Part shown: one piece after another, positions 24,101 to 35,175 of the stretch
Layout: each line of letters starts with the position of its first letter
Position numbering within the stretch: the stretch's first letter is position 1
NCBI GenBank assembly: GCA_007922305.1
Contig: ML677334.1
Span: forward strand, 57,586,720 to 57,650,719
DNA: 64,000 nt
Reading direction: 5' to 3'
Origin: Dermatemys mawii
Lineage: Eukaryota; Chordata; Testudines; Dermatemydidae
Position numbers and translations under genes: made by a program
Notes under the pieces: model-generated
Told to the model about the DNA's origin: nothing
The model's input: only the letters and a program-made list of their open reading frames with translations
Databases searched by the model: none

Positions 24101-24610
24101 GGATCATCCTAACCAGCCTCCGTGTAATGTAAGTTCTTAAAGTCCCAACTAGCTTACCATTCTCTTATAGCGCTCTGGACTCAATTTGCCTTCCCGAATC
24201 TGTTTTTGACATCCTCAGGGTCATGTTGACCAAACACTCACACCACTGAAAGTCCCCGATCTTGCCAATTCAGGCACCAGTTCACTGACTCTAATGCTCA
24301 AAAAAATGCTACAGGAATGTCACCTGGAACAACTGCATTGCCACATCTGGTAAAAAACTTGCATCAGATCCCTAAGAATCTGCACAGTGGCAGGTTGTCC
24401 GGGGTCATGGCTCAATACCACTCCACTAACAATCCCCTAACTAAAACCCACCTCAAAGATTTGGATAATCTTTTATTCTACTACAAACTGTGATGCCTGT
24501 TAAATGACAAGAGATGGTTGAAGACACCAGGCCATGATGTGCCAGTAACACCATGTTCTGAAGTACCTGGTCTTCAGGACTAGGCCAAATCATAGGCAGG
24601 CCCACCCTCC
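21130..24610. other. Unassigned stretch
   Basis: No exon, RNA gene or classifiable transposon is recognised in 3.5 kb. Frames up to 100 codons (23223-23525) have no domain. The block 23560-24480 is richer in C and T than its surroundings and may be an unrecognised old repeat. Confidence 0.4.
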
Positions 24611-24614
24611 TCTG

Positions 24615-24835
24615 CCTTCAGCAATTAATCTGCCTTCTGATCCCAGTATCATGCTGCTGTCACCACAGAGGAATTCCCAGGGGCTTCCCCTCTTGTGTCA
24701 GCAGCAGCTGCTTTGTGGCTGTGTATTTGGGTTGAAATCCTGGCTATTGACCTTAATGAAACCTTTGCCATTGACTTCAGGGGCCAGGTTTTCACCGATC
24801 TACAATGAGCAATGGCAGGAGCATCTAATACATGC
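24615..24835 (+). repeat. Repeat pair member 1 (with 60811-61045)
   Basis: TTCAGCAATTAATCTGCCTT, CTTCTGATCCCAGTATCATG, AGGGGCTTCCCCTCTTGTGT, CAGCAGCAGCTGCTTTGTGG and a hairpin part TGAAATCCTGGCTATTGACC ... TTCAGGGGCCAGGTTTTCACC also occur in the same order at 60811-61045. The last part alone is a known turtle hairpin (GGTGAAATCCTGGCC...GGCCAGGATTTCACC). The homology outside the hairpin shows a larger dispersed repeat of unknown class. Confidence 0.65.
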
Positions 24836-24839
24836 ATCA

Positions 24840-26130
24840 TGGGAGCGGGGAGACAGGGTGGGGGGGAAGGGGGTAGGGAGAATGGTGGAATTTGTGTTTG
24901 TTTGTTTGCTTTTAACCAGGGCAGCTGTGGCCCAATGGTTGGCTACCATTGAGATAGTAAAGTAAGATTTCTAGAATTCTTTCCCATGTTGGTTGCAGTG
25001 GCTAGTTGGAGGCAGGAGTTTGTGAACAAAAGAGTGTGATTCTGGAGTGACAGCTCGGAGGTGATACACATTATCAACAGTAAGTCCCCCAGATCGACCA
25101 GGATTAGGAGGTTGAAGAGGGCATTACTCCTGCGGTGTTTAACTTACAGCATCTGTTTCACTGTTAAACATGTGCCCAAGGTTAATAATGGCATACGTGA
25201 CTCTTTGTCATTGCTTAGTGGCTTGTTCCTTAAGAAGGTGATCATTTCAGTTGACTTTTTTGTGCCTTGTGCCTGCTTACTGAAAGAGTTTTTAGTTGGA
25301 GTTCAACCAAGCCAAACATTCATGAGGTTTCCATGTGTTTCTGTGCTCATTGAATTGTATGACTGGATTTGTTTTTCTCCATTTCCTAGCAGAGAACAAT
25401 AAACCTATGTCCATGTATCTAAAAGGCTTCTTTGACTACCTCTTAAAAGATGCAGAATTGTTTTGAAGACTGTAGAGTGCCATGTAAAATAGCTCAGCTT
25501 GGGTAGTGGCTCTTTAAAAGTATCTACAAGCAAAAAGAAAAACCTGCTAAACTACTTTCTTGGGTGCGGTGTTTTGTGAATAATTAGCCTTGAGCAATGA
25601 AACTCCAGAGCCACACCTGACTTGAATCTTTGATCTGTCATCCTATCGCTGGAATCACATTATGGCCTGTATGCTTTATACTGATCTTGTACATGATAAA
25701 ATCTTTGCCGTTGCTTACATACTACAGCAAGATATTTATTTCTTTAATTTATCTGTGGATGTTGCAGTTCACAGTTGAATTATGTTGAAATCATACTATT
25801 GGTTCATATTTCATTTTAATGTGGTTTAGTCTTTTTAATGCTTTGCTATTTTTTCATAATTTTGTTTCTCCTCTTTTTTTAAAAAAAACCCAACTTGAAA
25901 AGCTGGAATTCTGACACCTTCTTCCCTGATAACATCAGTTACGCTGACAATATGTATAATAATCAGTTTGCTAACAATACAGAATGTTCATGTGCCCTAT
26001 TTAGCAGGTGTACTTATTTAAAGTTGTTTGGAGTAAAATAAAACAAAATCATTGTTATGATTTATAAGATGTATATAATTATTTTATGTTAGTGTAACTT
26101 TTTAGGATAAAAAAATCCTTATATTGCTTT
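24840..26130. other. Unassigned stretch
   Basis: No gene or clear repeat is seen. The 113-codon frame at 25061-25402 has no recognisable domain. G-rich patch at 24843-24890. Confidence 0.45.
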
Positions 26131-26139
26131 GAAGATTAT

Positions 26140-26221
26140 GGGCCTGAATTTTCTCTCATTTATAGTGTAACGCTTCATTCAGCTAATTTATAATAGTGAA
26201 AATGAGAGAAGAATCAGGGCC
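26140..26221. repeat. Hairpin element, GGGCCTGAATTTTCTCTCATTT type
   Basis: The left end GGGCCTGAATTTTCTCTCAT mirrors the right end AAAATGAGAGAAGAATCAGG GCC with few mismatches over about 22 bases each. 82 bp in all. Confidence 0.75.
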
Positions 26222-26357
26222 AATACATGCTACAATTTTTTTGTGGAGCCTAATATCACATTTACTATGATAGTTTATTTTATTGCAGAGGTTTCTATAA
26301 GCAAACTTTGGGAATTTCCTTTATGTTTTGTTTGGAAATTTGTGAATTAAGTGGGAG

Positions 26358-26495
26358 TAAAGTGACCAGCCAGCAAATGTGAAAAATTGGGCTGGGGCCA
26401 GAGGGAGGTAGGGGAGAGGGGATAATAGGAGCCTGTATAAGAAAAACATCCAAAATTTGGACTGTCCCTATAAAATCAGGACATCTGGTCACCTA
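26358..26495 (-). mobile_element. hAT-like MITE, family copy A, reverse
   Basis: The complement of a forward copy: it ends ACATCTGGTCACCTA and begins TAAAGTGACCAGC, with ATAGGAGCCTGTATAAGAAA and TCCCTATAAAATCAGG inside. It is flanked by AGTGGGAG (26350-26357) and AATGGGAG (26496-26503), an 8-base target duplication with one mismatch. Termini fit the hAT pattern (second base A, fifth base G). No coding capacity. Confidence 0.85.
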
Positions 26496-26588
26496 AATGG
26501 GAGACTTGCTCTCTCCATCCTATGTAGCTAGATTGATTTTTAATGTATTTTCCTCATAACTTATTGTTACTGATTACTAGAAAGGTAT

Positions 26589-26712
26589 TAGGGTGACCAG
26601 ATGTCCTGATTTTATAGGGACAGTCCTGATTTGGGGGGCTTTTTCTTATATAGGCTCCTATTACCCCTCACCCCATATCCCGATTTTTCACACTTGCCCT
26701 CTGGTCACGCTA
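26589..26712 (+). mobile_element. hAT-like MITE, family copy B, forward
   Basis: TAGGGTGACCAGATGTCCTG at the left and CTCTGGTCACGCTA at the right form the inverted ends; CTTATATAGGCTCCTATTAC lies inside. Flanks AAAGGTAT (26581-26588) and AAAGGTAC (26713-26720) are an 8-base duplication with one mismatch. It faces copy A 93 bases away. Confidence 0.9.
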
Positions 26713-26849
26713 AAAGGTACACAGAAGGTTGGTGGTAATTTGAGAAGTGATTCTACTATGACTGATATCATTCAAAATGTTCCCATTTTTGTGTTTGACT
26801 AGCCAGTAGACAAGTATTTATTTGGAGACTATAATTCTTCCATTTCTTG

Positions 26850-27195
26850 CAGACATGAGAGCAAAGTAGCCCAGCTACCTTCTGACTACAGCCTCCCAAA
26901 ATACAGCCAGTTTTTCCTGTTTCCCTTCTGAAGCTCACTCTGAGAACCCTTCCCTGACCAATCTATACCATTGCCTCCACCAATTGAAATCCAGGGTCAT
27001 GAGGAATACAAAATGCATGCATTCCTTGCTTCCCAATAGACACTTGTACAATCTGGTGGACTACTTTCCCAAATAGTACACATGGGAACTTGTATTGCAC
27101 ATCCATGCTGCTGACCTGGTAGAGGAATTTCAGAAGGCTCATCAAGTCAGCCCAGGCTTAGTACCACCCTGAAGGGTTAGAACCTGGGACTATAG
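26850..27195 (+). pseudogene. Ty3/gypsy (chromovirus-type) integrase end and chromodomain
   Basis: A forward-strand relic of the C-terminal pol region of an LTR retrotransposon. The integrase end reads as FPVSLLKLTLR, matching the FHVSLLKP box before the chromodomain. PLPPPIEIQGHEEYKMHAFL, a frameshift with RHLYNLVDYFPK, a stop, then YTWELVLHIHAADLVEEFQK follow; these align in order with the family pattern EYEVEeILdSR, LxYLVxWkGY, TWEPxxxihaxxLvxeFh. In a live element the chromodomain would steer integration to modified histones. One shift and at least one stop make it dead. It is followed by an LTR-like block. Confidence 0.75.
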
Positions 27196-27239
27196 GGTGC
27201 TGGGGCTGCTGAGATCTCTAAATTGCTACAGGAGGATCC

Positions 27240-27593
27240 TGTGAAATTATGCTTGGCAGGAAGTACCATCCAGTATGGCCTGAGTGCTGGTCCCTTACAT
27301 TCCACTGATTGGCTGATACTTCATATTTAAACTAGGAAGCCAATGTGAGGAGCTGTCTGAGCAACAACACAGACTTCCTGCCTGCTCCAAATTCAGCTTC
27401 TGATAGCCCGTAGACTCCAGCTTCTGACCCTGTTTTGTCCTTGACTCCACTATTTGATTGTGTCTGTCAACTGGTGCCCAACCCTAACTTCTTGTATCCT
27501 GACCTGGCTTGACTCTGACCCTGCTTATTGTCTCCTGATCACAACTTAGCAGCTGACCAGGGCCCACTGGCTGCCCACAGCCTGGCCCTGACA
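27240..27593 (+). mobile_element. LTR-like block, 3' LTR of the gypsy relic (approximate ends)
   Basis: It lies directly downstream of the chromodomain, where a 3' LTR belongs. It begins TG (TGTGAAATTATGC) and ends CA (CCTGGCCCTGACA). ATTGGCTGATAC and CATATTTAAACTAGG look like a CCAAT-type box and a TATA box, followed by the CTTCCTGCCTGCTCC, GACTCCAGCTTCTGACC strings common in turtle gypsy LTR R/U5 regions. No second LTR upstream was found, so the call rests on position and composition. Confidence 0.5.
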
Positions 27594-27599
27594 CCCTGA

Positions 27600-28085
27600 A
27601 GTGGCAAACTGTTAACCATAAAGTTCATACTTTTTGTTGGATTCTGAGGAACAAGAAAGAGTTATGGGGGGGGGGTGACACTAGTTTCAGGGCTTAGACA
27701 TTGGCTCATGGAGTCCCCACTGCCAGGATAGATATCAGACTTGAGGTGTACACCTGGAGTGTGTGACTAGAGGCCCAAGCCAAGAACAGGGTCTAAAACT
27801 CTGCCTAGGAACAGCAAGCTAGGAATTCAGCACTTGGATCCCCTCACAGCGGTCTGGCGAGTGTCCAACAACAGAAACTTAACTATACCTGCAATGTACA
27901 CATGGGCATTTTCAAGATGGTGCATAAGAATTTAGAAGTATGATTCTTAATATTAATAGAGAACTATGGTTACGTTTGCATACAGTCCTGCAGTAGGCAT
28001 GAAAAGTGGCTCAAGACCACAAAGGGTGCAGTATTTGCTTTTGTGGGTATAAACTTTAGGCAGCAACTACACTGAACGTTGTTAA
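27600..28085. other. Unassigned; short G-run
   Basis: No gene is seen. A run of ten G lies at 27666-27675. The block 27680-27870 could be further retrotransposon untranslated DNA but nothing proves it. Confidence 0.4.
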
Positions 28086-28086
28086 A

Positions 28087-28191
28087 TAGAGCTAGTCGAA
28101 AAATGGGAGAGCTCTTTGTCTACATTTTGGTGAAAAAAGTCCTTTTACATGCTGAAAAATGTCAGACTTTGAAATGCTTTGACCTGCTCTA
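28087..28191. repeat. Hairpin element, AGAGCTAGTCGAAA type
   Basis: TAGAGCTAGTCGAAA at the left mirrors TTTGACCTGCTCTA at the right; the centre has TTTTGGTGAAAAAAGTCC. A known kind of turtle palindromic repeat. Confidence 0.55.
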
Positions 28192-28194
28192 ATA

Positions 28195-30120
28195 TTCAGG
28201 CATAACAGACTGTACTAGTGATGTGCTTAGTATTTAGACAGAAACATATCACAGTTAACAATGAGCATTTCTCCAAGAACTTACATCTATATTTTCAGAT
28301 AACAGAAATAGGGAGATTATTGCCGTTAGTAACAACCAATAACATTACTAGGAACATTCTCTACACACATTTATGTGCCCTCACCATACTACACCAGTAT
28401 GGACACAATCCCAGTCTTTGCAATAAGGAAGTACAAGCACTTCAAGTCTAGCAATGTTAGACTTGGCCTTACACATTCTATGAACAATGTATCCTGCCGA
28501 AGTTGTGCACTTTTGCTTCATAGTCTTTAAATTAAACTTAGGCATGATAAAAACAGATCAAAATTAGATGGATCCCCATCAGATAATAAATTGTTTATAT
28601 ATCTTCTGCCCCTTCACAGTGGACAGGAAGAAGTAATGTTGTAAGTTATCTGCATATAGTTGGGAGATCAGTAAAGAAATAACAGAGTGAACCCAATTAA
28701 TCTGTCCATCAGTGAAGTTACATAAACAATGTAACTTGGCCCAGTGAATTGGCTTTTGATTCAGTTGTTCTTAGAGAGCATACTGGTGGCTGATAAATAT
28801 ATATCAAGTTTTTCATCTCAAATTCAGTGGTTTGAGTCCAGTCCTGATCAGTAATGGCATAAAGTCATTACTATCTATTGGCTCTTCAGGCGTCCGCATG
28901 AAATAAACTGGTAGCCTTAGTCCACTTCCCAGTGGACAACTCTCCATATCATAACCTGGCACCAACTGGTACCCTGTGGTAGTGTCAACAGAAAGGTTAT
29001 AGTTCAATGGCCATTGAGACAAAGGAATTTCTAGTGTATCTCATGTGTACGTGTGTGTGTAATATGAAACATTAGTAGGCTTCTGTCTTCAATGTAGCAA
29101 CTTTGGCAACAATTAAAACTTAAATTTTTTTAAAAAAAGGAAAGGAAGAGATCCATTATTTCTGAAGCCATCATGCAAATTAATCCTAAAATAGGCAGCA
29201 ACATCAATAAAATGCATTGTTTTTATGCTGGTCCCTATACCCGTCGTGATTTGTTAACTTTTATTCTTGGCTGCTTAATTACCTGATATTTAAACAAGTG
29301 TTTTTAGAAAAGCTATAATGGTACAGTGTGTAACAACATGAATCTATTCCTTCAACCAGTATACAAAATCTTAATCTTTCTACAAATATCAAACATAGAA
29401 CCACGAAGGTTTATAGCTATTTGGACTATGCATGGAAATGTACTTTTCTCTTAACTGAGCAACCAGCATTCTTCCTAACAAACACCCTCAAACTCTGTCA
29501 GCAATAAAAATGCCATACACAAAATATAATCTTATTGATTCTGGTACTAAAGAGGTGACACTGAGTTACACCAGATTAAATTGAGGTCTATTATAAAGCT
29601 GTTTTGCTGTTTCCTATGTATCTGGTGTGGTGATCTTTTCTGTTTTTATGCTTTGGAATATCTATTCATCCTTTTTCACCTGCAGTAGCTTTTTCAAATA
29701 GATGGTTCTGTTGTATCAGTGATTCATTGGTCAATCCTGTTACCCAAGAAATCTAATAACTTTAACATTCTTCAGTAGATGAGTCTGACTCTGCAGTAAG
29801 AAATCTATTTTTTGCTGAACTAATAACTTTAGTGGCTTGCCTTAAAGGGAGGACAAGAGTTAGGCTGTCTGAGTGTATGCTGAGAAATTATGCAACAAAG
29901 AATACTGTCATCCACACCCTGTTTATGAGCTTGGTCATAATGTAAGTCATTGCTGTTAATCTTTCGGTGAGGAAATGCTTTGAAAATGAAAAAATGAAGA
30001 CATCCATAGCAATTTAGCTCAGTTTGAAATCTTCACAAATGTTTTGACTACAGGCCAAATGCTATGGTCCTTATTCAGTGAAAACAATTAAAGTCAATAG
30101 GAGCTATGGCCAAGTAAGAG
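28195..30120. other. Unassigned, partly repeat-free AT-rich DNA
   Basis: No gene or transposon is recognised. Around 29160-29310 the sequence is homeodomain-site rich (ATGCAAATTAATCC, GCTTAATTACCTG) and could be conserved non-coding DNA. A decayed hairpin element (TATGGTCCTTATTCAGTG ... AAGTCAATAGGAGCTATGG) lies at about 30060-30120. Confidence 0.4.
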
Positions 30121-30124
30121 CTTT

Positions 30125-30277
30125 GGCCTTGATTCTCCACTGCCTTGTATTTGTATATTTATTTACACCTGTCAAAAGTGTGTTCTAAGCAGTTACATTT
30201 ATAATATATAATAGTTATACACACTGTGCCTCGGTGTAAATGATTATGCAAAGTACAATATAGTGAAGAATCAGTCC
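30125..30277. repeat. Hairpin element, GGCCTTGATTCTCCACT type
   Basis: The left end GGCCTTGATTCTCCACTGC mirrors TAGTGAAGAATCAGTCC at the right, with TTTACACCTG and GGTGTAAATGA as inner arms. Confidence 0.65.
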
Positions 30278-30335
30278 TCTTTGTGTCTCTGTACACCATG
30301 TATTCATCTAGGCATTGAGCAGCTGTAAGCACATT

Positions 30336-30438
30336 GGGCCTGATTCCCCAATTACTTGCACCATTTTTATACCTATGTATCTCTTTCAGGCAATGTACTC
30401 CTGATTTATACCAGTGTAAGTCAGATGAGAAAGAGGCC
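30336..30438. repeat. Hairpin element, GGGCCTGATTCCCC type
   Basis: GGGCCTGATTCCCCAATTAC at the left corresponds to GTCAGATGAGAAAGAGGCC at the right; TTGCACC and CCAGTGTAAG are inner arms. Confidence 0.6.
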
Positions 30439-30439
30439 T

Positions 30440-32290
30440 GCTGTCTGCATCCCAAAAATAAACATTTTGGATTGGATTCCAGTTCTATAACGTCATGACG
30501 GTCTTCAGATATTATTTTCTTGGACTGGAGTATTTAGTCAAGACTTACATCAAACAGGCAGAATCTTGTTCCATATTATTAGTTCTAAGCCTGAGCGTCT
30601 TATGAAGCCCTTTATTTGTCAGTACTTGCTGATACCCTGATTAATCATTTACCACATCTGCGTCTCCTACAATATACATCAGAACTGGTGTGGATACCTA
30701 CTCTTTGTTATTGTTATGTTTACATGCAGGCATAACTAGCCTTCAGGATTTGACTAGTAACCCCTGTGTTAGGAATTAGGCATCTTTAGTAGAGATTAGC
30801 CAAAACCAGAACAACTTTCCTAACACACAGTCCCTGGAAGTTCACATAATCCAAATCTGAACCACCTGTTTCTCTTTTGTAGAGCAAAACCCAATAGGAA
30901 AAGTTTGGCAACCCAAAACCACCTTCAGTTTTGCTCATCTTTACTTTTTACAGTAATTCTTTCTCCTTTTTATGAAAAGATATCTGAAAACAAAATGTGA
31001 AACAAGGGAATGGCAGATGTAATCTACTACTACAATATTGCAGAGACCCAGCGTCTCCTTGTGAGTTTTGTTTTTGTAGACACACGTGTATTCCACTAAT
31101 CAAGGTACCATCAGGTACTGAAAAGACCAAGGGATGTTTATGACCTTAAGGCTGAAATGCTAAGAAATCCTTAGTGGAGCATCCACAGGGATATCCTATA
31201 CCAATTCTAGTCGTGACTTAATAGTAAGGCTATCATGTATTCTTATACTACTTCCTGTCCACCCCACTACCACCACACATACAAACCACAAAATATACAT
31301 ATTTTTGTTCATTCTAGAAGTTGAATACATCGATATAGATTACGTTAAGTTTGATGTGTAGGCAACAAGGTCAACTTTTATTATTTAAAAGTTTGTTGCC
31401 GGTAAAGGTCCAAAAATGATTTAACCTATGAGCATTAATATTGTGTAAAAAATACACTGTTTAAAACCATTTCAATGGAAAGTACAAATAAAGACTCCTA
31501 GTTCTTAAGAGAGGTAATACTAGGCAAATCTTGGAGGCTTTTTAATTGTACCTGCATTAAGGGTGCTGTTTCAGCTCACAGGTAGTTCCAAGTATCTTTG
31601 ATTATTGCTCTTCACAACCCCAGAGTGTGTGTGTGTGTGTGTGTGTTTGTTTGTTTGGTTTTAGTTTTGGAAAAAATGAGACGCTGCTTAGGTTTGATGG
31701 TTCAAATCCTCGCCTAGTATAAATGGTTGTAGCTCCATTGAAGTCAGCTGAGCTATAACAATTTACCTTAGCAAAGGATCTCTCCGATAATACCTATGCT
31801 TTGCCCAAAACTCACCCCAGGAAAGTTCACCTAAAACACTAACCAAGTTCATTAAAGATTCTGTGAAACTTGTTATGAAGTGTCAGGTTTGTACCAAAAC
31901 CACAAACCAGACAAGTTTCACCTGATACTCGGAAACTCAGTTTAATTAGAAACAGATCCCCAAATAATAATAAATAATAAATAATAAATATTCATTTATA
32001 ATAACCAAAGTCCAGGACAGATTTCTAAACATAAAGAACAACAAACTGACAGCAGGCCTAGAAATACAAGTAAAAAACTGGGCAGACAAATTCTGTAACT
32101 GCTGCAGCCTCTAGAACAGACTTGATGGCAGAGGAGGAGTAAATGATGACATACCTTCACTCTCAAAAAGGATGGTGGTATGCTCCATTTTTTTTTTCCT
32201 CAGTGCTTTTCTCCCCACCGCGTCTTTTGAACAGCTGTTCTGATTTTCATCTGAGAGCTGTGAGGCTTGGAGGTATGGTATACTAAACTA
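30440..32290. other. Unassigned stretch with simple repeats
   Basis: No gene is seen. A (GT)n tract passing into (TTTG)n lies at 31625-31658, a hairpin-like CTCCATTGAAGTCAGCTGAGC unit near 31690-31790, and an (AATAAT)n tract at 31962-31992. Confidence 0.45.
31625..31658. repeat. (GT)n then (TTTG)n microsatellite
   Basis: About 22 bases of alternating G and T run into three TTTG units. Confidence 0.9.
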
Positions 32291-32310
32291 CATTCCAACT
32301 CAACCATTGT

Positions 32311-32514
32311 TTACCAGAGAAACCCAATTAGGAACAAATTGCAGTACTCTATCTTGTAGGTGACAAAGGAATGGATGATTGTAGCAATATTAGCATCAGA
32401 AAGAAAAGGATACAAGTTAACAAATATTAGCATCAGAAAGAAAAGGATACAAGTTAACAATGGATCAAAAGTAAAGAAGGCATAGGGGAGATATCTCAGC
32501 CAGTATCCTAACAA
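32311..32514 (-). pseudogene. L2-type LINE reverse transcriptase fragment, reverse strand
   Basis: The reverse-strand frame contains YPFLSDANIATIIHSFVTYK followed by IEYCNLFLIG. This matches the L2-family RT segment LsdaEtvIHAFVTSRLDYCNALLyGLP, located after the catalytic aspartates and before the LQNAAARL box. The upstream half of the frame (LTCILFFLMLIFVNLY) is created by an exact 37-base tandem duplication at 32387-32460. Neighbouring DNA up to about 33100 may belong to the same LINE but I could not recognise it. Confidence 0.6.
32387..32460. repeat. Exact 37-bp tandem duplication
   Basis: The unit starting ATATTAGCATCAGAAAGAAA and ending AAGTTAACAA occurs at 32387-32423 and again, identical, at 32424-32460. 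Confidence 0.95.
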
Positions 32515-32519
32515 TATCT

Positions 32520-33165
32520 CAACCTACATCCCTGTATATTATCGTTTAGTAAATACTAAGCAAACATGCATTCCTCAAGCAAAAGGAAGCAGCATTGCAC
32601 CGTGCAATAATTTGAAAGGGAGACTCTTGGACAATGAGCAAGCACCCATGACCACCTTTTGAAACTGACTTTGCAGTAATGAGCTTAACCTCTGCTCTTC
32701 TCTCATGCAACCCAACCACCCATATGGCAGGATCCACCACAGCCTTGTAATACAGTCATATGTAGAGGGTTGCATATAAATCTAACATTATTATCAAAGA
32801 CAGACCCTTTAGTCTGCTGGTAGTTGTTGTTCAGAGAGACATCCACCCCACCATCTGCAGTGGGTACAACATTCAAACTGGCATTACTAAGCCAAGGATG
32901 TGGGTACATGCAATAGAGGGTCCATTTAAGCCTGCAAAGTACAATCTGCATCTCAGAAAGAATTCTGTTAGGTCTCCCACAGGAAAATATAAAGAAGACA
33001 AATTAGGAAAAGAAAATTTATGGAAGGGAACTAGAGATTGGGGATGGGTAGACAATATGCACCACAAGAGCAAGAGATAGCAACAAATAGCAGAACACAG
33101 GTCAGCAAAGGAGAGAGAAAGATAACAGAGCAAGAAAAATTAGGGGAATAATACAATGTCCATGA
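32520..33165. other. Unassigned; overlapping reverse-strand frames
   Basis: Reverse frames of 64-86 codons overlap at 32546-33133 but none shows a known domain. The position above an RT fossil allows that this is more of the same L2-like LINE, but no conserved block is visible. Confidence 0.35.
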
Positions 33166-33166
33166 A

Positions 33167-33234
33167 GGGCCTAATTCGCCTCCTGTTTACTTGTAAATCA
33201 ATAAGTTGGTGTAAGTAACAGGAAAATCAGTTCC
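33167..33234. repeat. Hairpin element, GGGCCTAATTCGCCTCCTGTTTAC type
   Basis: CTCCTGTTTACTTGTAA mirrors GTAAGTAACAGGAAAATCAG; 68 bp in all. Confidence 0.6.
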
Positions 33235-33808
33235 ACCAATATCTTTAAAAGATCATTATTCCCTAGTACTATGTATTTTCTGATGTCATTATTCCCTAGT
33301 ACCATTCATAGAGGCCATTTTAATGTTCTTCACCTTGGTAAATAACTTACAAAATATGCCTTAAGTAATAATATACACACCCACTTTTAGGGACCCATTC
33401 CTGTGGAGTTAATGAATGAGTGGGCCCATGATGAACAGCTGAAAAAATATTATTATGTATTTATTGAAATGCTTCTAGCAGCATGTACAGTCTGGATTTA
33501 ATAAGGGAAAGATAACAGACTATGAGAGTAGCAAAGGAGAAAGAGAACAGAACAGGAGAAAATAAAGAAGATAACAGTAGTGGGTTGAGAGATAATGGAA
33601 TGCAGGGGGAGGAGAGAAGGCCAGGGTGGAGCTGAAGGGGAAAGTGTATGAACACGAGAAAAGAGAACTCTGCAACAGTTTATGAACTGAAAGCTCAGAT
33701 CAGTTTTTTAACAAGCATGGGGCCTGAATAAGGTACCCTTATTTAGTTAGTTGAGAATTTTCAGGAGTAAAAGAGCTGACTGTTGGTCAGTTTGTTATAT
33801 AAATAAAT

Positions 33809-33888
33809 GGCCTGAAATTTTCAAAGAAGTCTGTAGGATTAAGTTAATGGATCTCTAAATCCCCGGATTTGCTTTGAAAATCTCAACC
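33809..33888. repeat. Hairpin element, GGCCTGAAATTTTCAAAG type
   Basis: GGCCTGAAATTTTCAAAG at the left mirrors CTTTGAAAATCTCAACC at the right around a TTAAGTTAATGGATCT centre. Confidence 0.6.
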
Positions 33889-34254
33889 ATGGATTACAGT
33901 GCTTTAAAAAATTCTTAAGCAACAGACTATATTAATTATTAAACTTCACTTTTTCATGAAACTGCCCTGTCTTAGTTTATATGTTCATATTGCAGTTGTA
34001 CTAGCCTGCAACATTGCCATTGATGTCCCCACTTAATTTCATATGATTTCATATACAGCTTTCAATAATCTTCATTTAAGAGAGAGGTCTGTAGAACTTA
34101 ACTGGCAAATATTAAGGTGCTCTGGTATTCACAGAGCACTGTAATTTGTATGTGTTTTATTGGGTCTAATGCTTCTGTATATTGTATTGTCTGTAAATTA
34201 TATATTTTGCAACAGATCATGAAAGGTTTGCAATATTACTTATTACAGAGATGC

Positions 34255-34490
34255 TAATAACACCAAGTACTTATGTAGCTCTCTTCATCTTCAAATCATT
34301 GTTCCAACATTAACTAAATAACCCTCGCAATAACCCTTTAATGTAAGTAAAGTATGTACACTTTTTGGATGACACACTTTTTAAATGATTTGCCCAAAGC
34401 CACAGAGAAAATCAGTTTAAAATGAAAGATTAAAATGCAGGCATTCCTGGCTTCTGGTGCTGTGCTCCAACTGTTCAAACATGTCTCTCT
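34255..34490 (-). mobile_element. MIR SINE, reverse strand
   Basis: CTCGCAATAACCCTTTAATG, then GATTTGCCCAAAGCCACAGA, GATTAAAATGCAGGCATTCC and TGCTCCAACTGTTCAAACATG follow the antisense MIR order (CACAACAACCCTATGAGG, CTTGCCCAAGGTCACACAG). Confidence 0.68.
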
Positions 34491-34499
34491 AATGAATTA

Positions 34500-35170
34500 T
34501 AACTGGGGGAAAAAGTAAAACAGCATTTTTATTATTTGATAGAATAATACTCCATGTTAACTTTTATTTTTCTAAATTAGAAAGTCAATCTAAGATTGAT
34601 TTAAAACAAAACATTTATTTAAAGTTTCTTTAAAATTTTGATTCAGTTCAGTTTGCGCATTCCTTCTTGTTTCTGACTATATTTGAAGGACCAGTTAGAA
34701 ATTAATTATTTTGCCCCTATCGATAGGTTGATGCAATTTTACTTTTATTTTGCAAAATCCTCTCTCCCTTGTTTTTCCTGAATCCAAGGCAAGCCTGCAT
34801 TCCTCTGTTATCAGAAACATGGTTCAGAGACTGAATTTAATGTTTAACTAAAGTTAACCAACACTGTTTTAATTTCCACAAATTTGATGCATCTTTTCAG
34901 TTTTCTGTGATTTGACTGTTATATTTAACTTTGGCTTATCATCCAGGGTCAGCTTGCTAAAGTATATAAATAGCTCTGAATATTTTTTCATGTAATTTTC
35001 TGAACTGCTTGTGAAGCATTTTTGTTGTTGTAGAAGGCTGTGTACTGTACTATAGCTAGAAAGCAAAGGCATAGGAAGCTTGAGTTGTCTGCTTCAATGT
35101 GTTGATTAATAAATAAATCTGATAGCATCCCAAATGTAAACAAGACACAAACCACAACTTTTAATTGTGA
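34500..35170. other. Unassigned AT-rich stretch
   Basis: No gene or repeat is recognised. Confidence 0.45.
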
Positions 35171-35175
35171 ATATA

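Noticed and set aside
23560..24480. DIRS or other retroelement fragment
   Set aside because: Composition differs from the surroundings but no protein block or terminal repeat could be recognised.
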